From Armatimonadaceae bacterium (GTDB lineage: Bacteria > Armatimonadota > Armatimonadia > Armatimonadales > Armatimonadaceae): a stretch of DNA of 64,000 bases. The notes beneath the pieces were generated by a model. It did not search any database. It saw nothing but the letters and a program-made list of their open reading frames with translations, and was not told the origin of the DNA. The DNA lies in assembly GCA_030447685.1 (NCBI GenBank), contig JAUJOK010000001.1, positions 1 through 64,000 on the forward strand, in the 5' to 3' direction. The translations under genes and the position numbers were made by a program. Within the stretch, counting starts at the first letter, position 1. Every line of letters begins with the position of its first letter. Shown here piece after piece: positions 56,590 to 64,000 of the stretch.

Positions 56590-56994
56590 TCAGCGTTTCA
56601 CCGCGTTTCCTGCTCCTTGCTGCTGCATCTGCTTTAGCTGCGCTGCCTGCAACTGCTTCATCTTGTCGCGCTGCGCCGGAGTGAGAACGGCGTTCACCTC
56701 TTTATCGGCACTCACTGCCAGGGTAATCATCTGCTGGCGGAGCTTCAACATCTGTTCCTGAATACGGGCCATCTGGGGCCGATACTTGCCTTCGATAGCG
56801 TCGATCTTCGTTCTTTGCGCCGTCGAGATTCCCAGCTTCTTTTCCAGCTCCTGCCGCGCCCGAACCTGATCCGCCGAAGGCTGCCCCGAGGGCGCGCCCG
56901 AGGTCTGCGCCTGAATGCCCGCTGCCAGGCAGATGCTCGCTGCCGCGACGGCAGCCGCAGCGACCAGATGCTTGATCTTGATAGTCAAAACCAT
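56590..56994 (-). CDS. exported Spy/CpxP-like protein (LTXXQ type), copy 1
   Basis: About 134 residues: signal peptide (AAAAVAAASICLAAGIQAQ) then an all-helical Gln/Lys-rich body with ELEKKLGISTAQRTKIDAIE and VLTPAQRDKMKQLQAAQ, the LTXXQ pattern of Spy/CpxP periplasmic chaperones. The ATG at 56994 is preferred (GGAGG 6 nt upstream) over an upstream in-frame start. Paralogue of the next gene. Confidence 0.75.
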   Translation of the reverse strand: MVLTIKIKHLVAAAAVAAASICLAAGIQAQTSGAPSGQPSADQVRARQELEKKLGISTAQRTKIDAIEGKYRPQMARIQEQMLKLRQQMITLAVSADKEVNAVLTPAQRDKMKQLQAAQLKQMQQQGAGNAVKR

Positions 56995-57109
56995 ATCACT
57001 CCTCCACAAACCCGGCCTCGAAGCCGGGGTCGTCCGTATTTCCCGTATCCTGACCTGGCCCGCCGTGCCGCCTTTCACACCAATAGCCTGGCGGGCCGCT
57101 CTCCGATGG

Positions 57110-57616
57110 TTAGCGTCTGACGCCGGGGCCGCCGCCGGGGCCGCCGCTGCGACGTGCCGCCTGTATTTTCTTGTATTTCGTGCGCTGCGCCGGGGTAAGA
57201 ACCGCCATCGATTCTTTTTCCATCTTGTCCGCGAGGGGCTTAACTTCGGCTATAGCCTGCTGCTGCACCTTCATCACGATGGGCTGCAACTCCCGCATTG
57301 CCTGCTGTTGCTGCTGCGGGGTCGGATTGGGGTACTTCTTTCGCACAGCAGCCATCCTGGGCTGAATCTGGGACATATATTTTTTCTGGATTCGCATAAA
57401 CTGAGGCATATATCTGTTTTCGATGGCATCCAGCTTGGTGCGCTGGGCAGGCGTGACTCCCAGTTCCTTATAAAACTGCGCCTTTTGCTGATCCCGCATC
57501 TGTTTCATCTGCTGCGGCGTCGGCATCCCCATACGCGGCCCCTGCGCCTGGGCGGCACCTGCCGCCGCCAGTGTGATGGCGGCCACAGCCATTAAACGCT
57601 TTGTCGAAAAAACCAT
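57110..57616 (-). CDS. exported Spy/CpxP-like protein (LTXXQ type), copy 2
   Basis: 168 residues: signal (MAVAAITLAAAGAAQAQ), then helices with ELGVTPAQRTKLDAIENRYMPQ and AVLTPAQRTKYKKIQAAR, ending in a Gly/Arg tail like that of the Spy-like protein at 28 kb. Probably a periplasmic chaperone or metal/stress buffer. Tandem duplicate of the gene at 56590. Confidence 0.75.
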   Translation of the reverse strand: MVFSTKRLMAVAAITLAAAGAAQAQGPRMGMPTPQQMKQMRDQQKAQFYKELGVTPAQRTKLDAIENRYMPQFMRIQKKYMSQIQPRMAAVRKKYPNPTPQQQQQAMRELQPIVMKVQQQAIAEVKPLADKMEKESMAVLTPAQRTKYKKIQAARRSGGPGGGPGVRR

Positions 57617-57977
57617 TTTTCCTCCACGTACACGGCGTTCCTTGCGCCGAGTCGGTTGTTATGTGCCTGTCCCGACAGCCCGCTGAACGGGACGGGCCTT
57701 CCCCGGAGCGCGCTGACGAGCTGCGGAGGCACCTGTACTTCCTACGATAAGCCGGACGCCAGAGTTCCGGGCAGGACTCCCCGCGCCGGGCGGCAGATTC
57801 GCCGCTCGGTGGGGAAATTAATGTATATAACGTGGTACGGCGGCGGCGGCGGCGGCGGCCCCGCCGCGTTTCCCCCGGAAGCACACGCCGAGACGAGAAA
57901 GCCTATGGCATCGTGCTTGCCCTTTACCGGCCCCAACTTCGAAAACGTATGCAAATCCGAATACTGCCTCGCGCCCG
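57617..57977. other. intergenic region with a GGC triplet run
   Basis: No gene seen. It contains an AT-rich patch on the minus strand (TTATATACATTAATTT, about 57819-57834) that may be the promoter of the Spy-like pair, and a run of GGC triplets at about 57839-57860. A minus-strand 70-codon frame here is composed of the triplet run and is rejected. Confidence 0.5.
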
Positions 57978-60200
57978 CTAAACCTCTCCCCCCTGTCCCC
58001 TGGCCAGCGGCGAGGCGAGGGAGGAGGGAAGCGGGAGGGGTTTCGGGAAGACCCGCCGCGAAACAGGCTTCTTCCCCCGTACGAAATGCGCCTGAGCGTC
58101 GATGCGGCGATGGCGCTTCTCCGGGCGCACGCGCTCATACGTTCCGTCGGGCCGAAGACAGCGCGCCTGGACGTTATCGGCCAGCAGAACGGAAAGGATG
58201 TCGCGGACGATGTGATCACGCAGGCCGGGATTTTCTATCGGAAAAAGCACTTCGACACGACGATCCAGATTGCGCTCCATCAGGTCCGCCGACCCCAGAT
58301 ACACTTCCGGCGCACCATCGTTCTGGAAGTAGTAGACACGCGCATGCTCCAGAAACCGCCCCACAATCGAGACGACCTGGATGTTGTCCGAGACGCCGGG
58401 CACGCCGGGACGCAGGCAGCAGATGCCCCGAACGATCAGGTCCACCGTCACCCCGGCGCGCGATGCCGCGTACAGCAGGTCGATCATCTGCGGGTCCACC
58501 AGTTGGTTCATCTGGAAGATAAGCCGGGCCGGTCGCCCCGCCTGGGCGTGCTCGGTTTCGCGCTGTATCATCGCGGCCATGCGCTGGCGCAGGTTGATCG
58601 GCGCAACCAGAATCTTGCGAAACGTCTTCTGCCGCGAATAGCCCGTCAGCAGGTTGAACAGGTCGGAAGCGTCCGCGCCGATGTCCGGGTCGGCGGTCAT
58701 CAGCGAAAAGTCGGTATAGATGCGCGCGGACTGGGCATTGTAGTTGCCGGTGCCCAGGTGAACATAGCGCCGGATTCCTCCCGGCTCGCGCCGCACGACC
58801 AGAAGCACCTTGCAGTGGGTCTTCAAGCCTATCAGCCCGTAAGCGACATGGACTCCCGCCTCTTCCAAAGCGTGCGCCCAGCCGATGTTGTTCTCCTCGT
58901 CGAAGCGCGCCTTCAGCTCCACCAGCACGGCCACCTGCGTATCGGCATCGCGCGCACCGATCAGCGCGGCCACCACGGGAGACTGCGGCCCGACACGGTA
59001 CAGCGTCTGCTTGATCGCTCGGACATGTGAATCGCGCGCGGCGGCCTCCACCAATCCAATTACCGGCGCGAAGGAGTCATACGGATGGTGCAATAGCACG
59101 TCCTGCCGCCCCACCACCGAAAAGATGTCCTCCCCCGTAGACAGCACTTCCGGGATGCGCGGCACATGCGGCGGGTCCTTCAGGTCGGGACGATCCAGCT
59201 TCATGAGGTCCATCAGCGACGAATGGCCCATCTCCCCCGCACCGACGACGACATTTCGCGAATCCATCTCCAGATTCTCGACCAGAAGATCGCGGATACG
59301 ATCCGGCATCGCCTCCGTAACCTCAAGGCGGGTTACGAAACCGAAATGACGCTCGCGGATACCCTGCTGCACGGTGCGAAGCAGGTCCTCCGCCTCATCC
59401 TCCTGAATCTCGACATCGGCATTCCGTGTCACCCGGAAGGGGTAGGCCGCGACTGCATGAAGCCCGGCGAAAAGCGTGCCGACATGCGCCGCAATAACCT
59501 CCTCCAGCCAGACGAACCGATGCGGCGTGTGGGTGCCCTCTTCGGGTGGGCAGGGCACCAGGCGCGGCAGGGTACCGGGCACCTTCATGCGGGCGAAACG
59601 TTCCCCGACCGCCGGGTCGCGCACCACCACGGCCAGGTTCAGGGATAGGTTTGAGATGTGCGGGAACGGGTGGCCCGGATCGACGGCCAGCGGCGTCAGC
59701 ACGGGAAATATTTCGTCCTCGAAATAGGCCGTCATCGCGGTTTTGTCGGCGGAGGAGAGTTCCGCATAGTGGCGCACTTCCACTCCCTGAGCGCGCAGCA
59801 GGTGCAGCAGACGCTCCCAGCAGACATGCGCCTCACGGAGCAGTTCGTCCACCCGCGCCGCAATCTGCGCCAGCGCCTCCGTCGGGGTCAGGCCGTCCCC
59901 GGCGACATCGGCGATACCCGCCGCGCGCTGCGCCTGAAGCCCCGACACGCGAATCATGAAAAACTCATCCAGGTTAGACCCGAAAATGGCCAGGAACTTC
60001 ACGCGCTCCAGCAAGGGGTGCCGCTCGTCCATCGCTTCTTCCAGCACCCGCTTGTTGAACAGCAGCCAGGAAAGCTCGCGGTTGATATACAGCGACGACG
60101 GCGGGACTACCGTCGCCGCGTCCGCCGCCGCCGCTGGGGACACGCCGTTTTTGGTGATTTCCTCGGATGGGATTGTCTCTTTTTGTTGCAGTGTTGTCAT
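57978..60200 (-). CDS. ppk: polyphosphate kinase 1
   Basis: 740 residues, the usual PPK1 length. The N domain starts YINRELSWLLFNKRVLEEA; the catalytic histidine is in YVHLGTGNYNAQSARIYTDFSLM; the nucleotide-binding arginine segment is near RAIKQTLYR, and RGICCLRPGVPG is conserved. Makes polyphosphate from ATP. ATGA overlap with the acyltransferase gene. The last 20 residues (KPLPLPSSLASPLARGQGGE) are encoded by a C-rich intergenic-type repeat, so the natural C-terminus may have been extended by an inserted repeat. Confidence 0.95.
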   Translation of the reverse strand: MTTLQQKETIPSEEITKNGVSPAAAADAATVVPPSSLYINRELSWLLFNKRVLEEAMDERHPLLERVKFLAIFGSNLDEFFMIRVSGLQAQRAAGIADVAGDGLTPTEALAQIAARVDELLREAHVCWERLLHLLRAQGVEVRHYAELSSADKTAMTAYFEDEIFPVLTPLAVDPGHPFPHISNLSLNLAVVVRDPAVGERFARMKVPGTLPRLVPCPPEEGTHTPHRFVWLEEVIAAHVGTLFAGLHAVAAYPFRVTRNADVEIQEDEAEDLLRTVQQGIRERHFGFVTRLEVTEAMPDRIRDLLVENLEMDSRNVVVGAGEMGHSSLMDLMKLDRPDLKDPPHVPRIPEVLSTGEDIFSVVGRQDVLLHHPYDSFAPVIGLVEAAARDSHVRAIKQTLYRVGPQSPVVAALIGARDADTQVAVLVELKARFDEENNIGWAHALEEAGVHVAYGLIGLKTHCKVLLVVRREPGGIRRYVHLGTGNYNAQSARIYTDFSLMTADPDIGADASDLFNLLTGYSRQKTFRKILVAPINLRQRMAAMIQRETEHAQAGRPARLIFQMNQLVDPQMIDLLYAASRAGVTVDLIVRGICCLRPGVPGVSDNIQVVSIVGRFLEHARVYYFQNDGAPEVYLGSADLMERNLDRRVEVLFPIENPGLRDHIVRDILSVLLADNVQARCLRPDGTYERVRPEKRHRRIDAQAHFVRGKKPVSRRVFPKPLPLPSSLASPLARGQGGEV

Positions 60201-60919
60201 TGTTTTTTTGTCCGCGAAGCGGGCAGAACGTGGCGTTCGGCCTCGGCTTCCAGGGAATGGATCGCCGTCTCGACACGCGCGGCGGCCTCATCAAGATCGT
60301 CGTCCGGGCCAACATAAATGGGGTCGCCAAAAATCCAGATTGCCCGCGCAAAGGGAGAAGGAATCAGAAATCGATCCCAGGTGGGCAGCAGCCAGCGCGG
60401 CCATGCGCTGGTGCCGCTCGGGATAATCGGAAGACCGGAGCGCTGCGCGAAATAAACGACCCCATTCTGCACTTTACCCGACGGCCCGCGCGGCCCATCC
60501 GGCACAAATACCAGCGGCTCGCCCGCTGCCAGCACCGCCAGCACCTCGCGCGCGGCGGAAAAGCCGCGCCGACTGGTCGAGCCACGAATGATGCGAAACC
60601 CGGCGCGACGAAAATTTTCCGCCGTCAGGTCGCCATCCCGCGACAACGAGATAATTGTCCAGTACCTGCGCCCCCGGTACAGGTATTGCGGAATGAAGAT
60701 GCGGCCATGCCAGGTCACATTGATAAACCCGCGCTTCTGGCTGTCCGAATCGCGTATCAGCGCCTCGTTGACCACCTTTAAACGCAGTGTAGCGCAGACC
60801 GCCTGCACCAGCCCGTTGAGGAGCGCGGCAAGCACTCGAGTCTTCCAGGACAGGGGGCGCAGCGGGGCGTTTTTGCCGGGCGCGCGGCGTGGTGTCGGCG
60901 GAGCGGTTTGAGTATTCAC
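60197..60919 (-). CDS. DUF374-type lysophospholipid/lipid A acyltransferase-like protein
   Basis: 240 residues. NVTWHGRIFIPQYLYRG (His-containing catalytic region), RGSTSRRGFSAAREVL and VFVPDGPRGPSGKVQNGVVYFAQRSGLP are the DUF374 signature, related to lipid A acyltransferases. GTG start overlapping the ABC transporter stop. With lpxB and an MsbA-like transporter it should act on lipid A or its precursor. Confidence 0.85.
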   Translation of the reverse strand: MNTQTAPPTPRRAPGKNAPLRPLSWKTRVLAALLNGLVQAVCATLRLKVVNEALIRDSDSQKRGFINVTWHGRIFIPQYLYRGRRYWTIISLSRDGDLTAENFRRAGFRIIRGSTSRRGFSAAREVLAVLAAGEPLVFVPDGPRGPSGKVQNGVVYFAQRSGLPIIPSGTSAWPRWLLPTWDRFLIPSPFARAIWIFGDPIYVGPDDDLDEAAARVETAIHSLEAEAERHVLPASRTKKQ

Positions 60920-62691
60920 TGTTCGGGCAGGTACAGCTCGGCGGCGTTGCGCTGCGTTTCGTAAAGCGCGGCGTAGACGCCGCCGCGCGCCATCAGTTCC
61001 GTGTGCGTGCCCATCTCGGCGATGCGCCCCTGCCGGACAACGATGATCTTATCAGCATGAACGATGGTCGAAAGACGGTGCGCGATGATCAGCGTCGTCC
61101 GTCCACGCATCAGCGTCTCCAGCGCCTCCTGCACCAGCGCCTCGGAAGCGGCATCGAGCGAACTGGTCGCTTCGTCCAGAATCAGAATACGCGGGTTCGC
61201 CAGCAGGGCGCGGGAAATGGCGACCCGCTGGCGCTCGCCGCCCGAAAGCGTCGCTCCCCGCTCCCCGATAACGGTTTCATATTTCAGCGGAAAGCTATGG
61301 ATAAACGAGTCCGCGTTGGCGGCGCGGGCAGCGGCCTCTATCTCTGCGTCCGTAGCGTCTCGCCTTCCGTAAGCGATATTGTCGCGAATCGTTCCGGAAA
61401 ACAGCACCGTTTCCTGGGGAACGATGCCGATCTGCTGGCGCAGCGAATCCACGGTGACGCTGCGAATATCGTACCCGTCAATAACGACGCTTCCCCCGGT
61501 CGGGTCGTAAAAGCGCGGCACCAGATCGGCGAGCGTGGACTTGCCCGCGCCCGACGGCCCCACCAGCGCGACAACCTCCCCCGGCTGAACCGTAAAGGAG
61601 ATGTCGGAAAGCGTCGGCGTCCCTTCCTGGTAGGCGAACGAGACGCCGCGAAACTCCACGCGCCCCGCGACCGGCGGCAGAAGGCGGGCATCCGGCGCGT
61701 CGCGCACGTCGGGAACCACATCCAGAACGTCGGAAAAGATACGATCCGCCGCGCCCATCATCTCTTCCCAGGCCACCCGCAGGCTTCCCACCGAGCCGAC
61801 CGCACTGGCAAGCTGCGTTACCGCGTATAAAAAGGCGAGCAGATCGTCGAACTGCATCCTCCCGCCGATTACCTCGCGCCCGCCGATCCACAGGGTCAGG
61901 GCGATTCCGAGCGCGCCGATAAAGTCGATAGTAGGACGCAGCCGCGCCGCGCGCCGCACGCCGGTCATCGAGATATCCAGCGCGCTGCGGCTTTCCTGGT
62001 CGAAGCGGCGCACCTCATGCTGCTCGGCGGAAAACGCCTTGACGACGCGCACCCCGGACAGCGTCTCTTCCATCACCGCCGTCACATCCGCCATCTTCTG
62101 CTGTGACTGATTCGAGATACCGCGAATCCGGCGCGACAAAAGCTGAATGGCGACCGCCATCACGGGCACGACCAGGAGCGCAAAAAGCGTGAGTTTCCAG
62201 GAGGCGATAAACAGCAGGGTCAGATACAGCACGACCTGTATCGGGGTGGCGATGACATCTTTAACCATCATCGCGGCGTTTTGCAGTTTGGGCACATCGT
62301 TGGTCAGCGTGCTCATCAGCGCGCCGGTTCGCCGCTGGTGGAAATAGGACAGCGACAGGCTGTGCAGATGGGCGTAGACATCGCTGCGCAGACGCATGCC
62401 CACACGCTGCGCCACCTCGGCCAGCAGCACGCTTTGACCGTAGGAAAACAACCACAGCAGACCGTAAAAAAGGACGATGGACGCGCACAGAGCGGTCAGC
62501 GGCTCCAGACTTCCCCCCGCGCCGCGCGTCGCATCCTCAAAGCGCCGGATCATAGCAAAGATGCCCGCCGGAACCGCGCCTGCCAGCAGGCCGCAGAGCA
62601 GGCCCAGCGCCAGTTTGCCCGCGTGGGGACGCAGGTACGCCAGCAGCCGTTTTCCGATCTGTTTATGCGTTGTCATGGGTCGATGTCCCAC
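60916..62691 (-). CDS. MsbA-like ABC exporter
   Basis: 591-residue half-transporter: six transmembrane helices to about 320, then a nucleotide-binding domain with Walker A GPSGAGKST, signature [15 protein letters not shown]-type, Walker B ILILDEATSSLD and H-loop AHRLST. Likely flips lipid A-core across the inner membrane, given its neighbours. GTG start with GGAAAG upstream; an ATG five codons later is an alternative. Confidence 0.88.
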   Translation of the reverse strand: MGHRPMTTHKQIGKRLLAYLRPHAGKLALGLLCGLLAGAVPAGIFAMIRRFEDATRGAGGSLEPLTALCASIVLFYGLLWLFSYGQSVLLAEVAQRVGMRLRSDVYAHLHSLSLSYFHQRRTGALMSTLTNDVPKLQNAAMMVKDVIATPIQVVLYLTLLFIASWKLTLFALLVVPVMAVAIQLLSRRIRGISNQSQQKMADVTAVMEETLSGVRVVKAFSAEQHEVRRFDQESRSALDISMTGVRRAARLRPTIDFIGALGIALTLWIGGREVIGGRMQFDDLLAFLYAVTQLASAVGSVGSLRVAWEEMMGAADRIFSDVLDVVPDVRDAPDARLLPPVAGRVEFRGVSFAYQEGTPTLSDISFTVQPGEVVALVGPSGAGKSTLADLVPRFYDPTGGSVVIDGYDIRSVTVDSLRQQIGIVPQETVLFSGTIRDNIAYGRRDATDAEIEAAARAANADSFIHSFPLKYETVIGERGATLSGGERQRVAISRALLANPRILILDEATSSLDAASEALVQEALETLMRGRTTLIIAHRLSTIVHADKIIVVRQGRIAEMGTHTELMARGGVYAALYETQRNAAELYLPEQ

Positions 62692-62708
62692 AGGCTTTCC
62701 TGCCTTGC

Positions 62709-64000
62709 TTACGCCCCGGCAGCGGGCGGGGGTTCCCCTCGCCCCGCCTCCGCCAAATCCACCACCAGACGCGCCGCCCGCGCCGCTCCGCCCGGCTCAC
62801 CCAGCAGGTTCACTGCCGCCTTCAGATCGTTCTTCATCCGCAGCAGACGCTCCGGCTCCAGCAGCAGATCGATAATCTCCTGAGCGATTGCGTCCGGCGT
62901 GGCGGCGTCCTGCAACAGTTCCGGGCAGATACGCCGGTCGGCCAGCAGGTTCGGCAGGCCCACATGCGTCGGCAGCGACTTTCGTATCAGCCACATTTCC
63001 GGCACATTGGCCCGCGACATGCGGTAGACAATCACCATGGGCTTACCCAAAATCGCCGCTTCCAATGTGGCCGTGCCTGACGTGGTGATAAGGACATCGG
63101 AGGCCGCCATCACATCATAGGTTGCCTCTTCCACGATGGCAAGCCGGAAATCGTCCACGCTTCGCCGCTCATCCACGCGTTTCAGCCAGTCTTTGCGCTG
63201 CTGTATAACTTTGTCGGGCGGAACCAGTGTGCCCTGCGTGGTGAGAAGCGGCGGCAGGTGCGAGTCCGGCGCAGATTCTTCGTCCGCGTCCTCCTGTTCT
63301 TCGCGCTCGCGCGCGGACTGCCGCCGCACCCGCTCCACCTGGGCGATCACCTCCGCCCGATCTACCGTCGGTGCAAGGCCGATTAGGAACTGAACGCCGG
63401 GGACGCGCCGGTGGATGATCGCCGCCGCCCGAAGCTGGTAGGGCAGAATATGGGCTATTTCCTGCGGGCGGCTGCCTGGAAAAATTCCCACCACCGGATG
63501 TCCCAGGTCCACCCCGTAGCGGTCGGCGAAAACCGGCGTCGGCTCCGAAGGATGCACCAGATCCAGCAGCGGATGTCCTACGAACGAGGCATCCACTCCG
63601 AAGCGGCGAAGCTGCTCCTCCGACCACGGAAAGGGAGTCACTACTTTATCGGTGATACCGGCCAGCGAGGAGCCTTTCAGCGTGCGCCGCCAGGAGCCGG
63701 GGGGAAAGTAGTACAGGATGCGCGTTTGGGGCAGGTTCCGCCGCGCCCACGGAACCATGCCTTCGAACGGCCCGAAGCCGATGTTGAACCCGCCGGAATC
63801 CACCGCAACCAGCACGTTCGGGGGACGGCGCAGCAGTTCGCGCCTCAGCGAGGCGCGCAGGGCGAAAAGCTTCGGAATCAGCTTGATGATGGCCGCGAAG
63901 CCCACGGTGCCCCACCGGCTGGTGTCCTGATGAATTTCCACACCGGCGCGGCGCATATGCTTGCCGCCCGTTCCCCAGATATGCGCATCGGGACAAAGCC
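62709..64000 (-). CDS. lpxB: lipid A disaccharide synthase, 5' end outside the window
   Basis: At least 430 residues visible. WGTGGKHMRRAGVEIHQDTS and GFGPFEGMVPWARRN, LPQTRILYYFPPGSW, FVGHPLLDLV, VGIFPGSRPQEI and TSGTATLEAAILGKPMVIVYR are the LpxB family motifs; the reading frame is open to the window edge. A charged insertion of about 60 residues (REREEQEDADEESAPDSHLP and beyond, then KRVDERRSVDDFR) lies between two catalytic-domain strands and is not usual in LpxB. Condenses UDP-diacylglucosamine with lipid X. Confidence 0.9.
   Translation of the reverse strand, partial: LCPDAHIWGTGGKHMRRAGVEIHQDTSRWGTVGFAAIIKLIPKLFALRASLRRELLRRPPNVLVAVDSGGFNIGFGPFEGMVPWARRNLPQTRILYYFPPGSWRRTLKGSSLAGITDKVVTPFPWSEEQLRRFGVDASFVGHPLLDLVHPSEPTPVFADRYGVDLGHPVVGIFPGSRPQEIAHILPYQLRAAAIIHRRVPGVQFLIGLAPTVDRAEVIAQVERVRRQSAREREEQEDADEESAPDSHLPPLLTTQGTLVPPDKVIQQRKDWLKRVDERRSVDDFRLAIVEEATYDVMAASDVLITTSGTATLEAAILGKPMVIVYRMSRANVPEMWLIRKSLPTHVGLPNLLADRRICPELLQDAATPDAIAQEIIDLLLEPERLLRMKNDLKAAVNLLGEPGGAARAARLVVDLAEAGRGEPPPAAGA

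Noticed and set aside
57742-57954. 70-codon minus-strand frame upstream of the Spy-like genes
   Set aside because: Mostly encoded by the GGC triplet run; low complexity and no ribosome site.

Overview
The window most likely comes from a Gram-negative (diderm) member of the Armatimonadota or a close relative. The evidence is indirect but consistent: three pseudopilin-like proteins carry the [18 protein letters not shown]-terminus and H-X9-DG C-termini that are abundant in that phylum, Planctomycetes and relatives; there is a DUF6785-type membrane protein, FAD-dependent and PhyH sugar-cluster enzymes, many (alpha/alpha)6 and TIM-barrel glycosidases, and lipid A genes. The DNA is GC-rich except for the AT-rich leaders of the pilin genes. 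No rRNA, tRNA, CRISPR array or insertion-sequence transposase was seen.

Layout. 0-12.3 kb: a plus-strand, probably sugar-catabolic cluster (two PhyH oxygenases, a frame-disrupted six-hairpin glycosidase, an FAD-dependent oxidoreductase, a polytopic DUF6785 protein, a DUF2161 nuclease-fold protein, a BNR-repeat protein and a zinc alcohol dehydrogenase), ended by a terminator. 12.3-21 kb: small conserved or unknown proteins, a large lipoprotein glycosidase, a C1 aminopeptidase, an esterase and an aldo/keto reductase. 21-27 kb, minus strand: M15-like and M14 peptidases and a nucleotide cyclase fused to an NB-ARC-type ATPase. 27-34.4 kb, minus strand: a two-component system with a MacA/MacB-type efflux pump and a small exported Spy-like protein. 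Identical direct-repeat boxes lie 10 nt upstream of the -10 hexamers of the regulator gene and of macA, predicting that the regulator controls both.

34.7-46 kb: a GHL10-like glycosidase, a sensor that joins an ethylene-receptor-type membrane domain directly to an RsbW-like ATPase domain, a glycine-zipper protein, a GNAT-ankyrin fusion, MOSC and GAF proteins, a PadR/HAAS pair with a palindrome filling its promoter spacer, RNase D, and a glycosidase/LacI pair. 47-51.6 kb: another glycosidase, a coiled-coil membrane protein and CTP synthase. 51.6-56.5 kb: the most distinctive locus, a tandem array of pseudopilin plus tiny Gly/Pro-rich lipoprotein modules. Each intact module has a similar AT-rich promoter/leader and its own terminator; a third, eroded module lies between the second and fourth. 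56.6-64 kb, minus strand: two Spy-like proteins, then a tightly overlapping lpxB-msbA-acyltransferase-ppk run.

Sequence-quality caveat. Several genes are interrupted: the glycosidase at 1.1-3.7 kb, the histidine kinase, the Spy-like protein at 28 kb, RNase D and CTP synthase. Most breaks are 1-2 nt losses in GC-rich runs. RNase D carries an exact 55-bp tandem duplication, and CTP synthase lacks about 55 nt. Because CTP synthase is normally essential, sequencing or assembly error is at least as likely as real decay.
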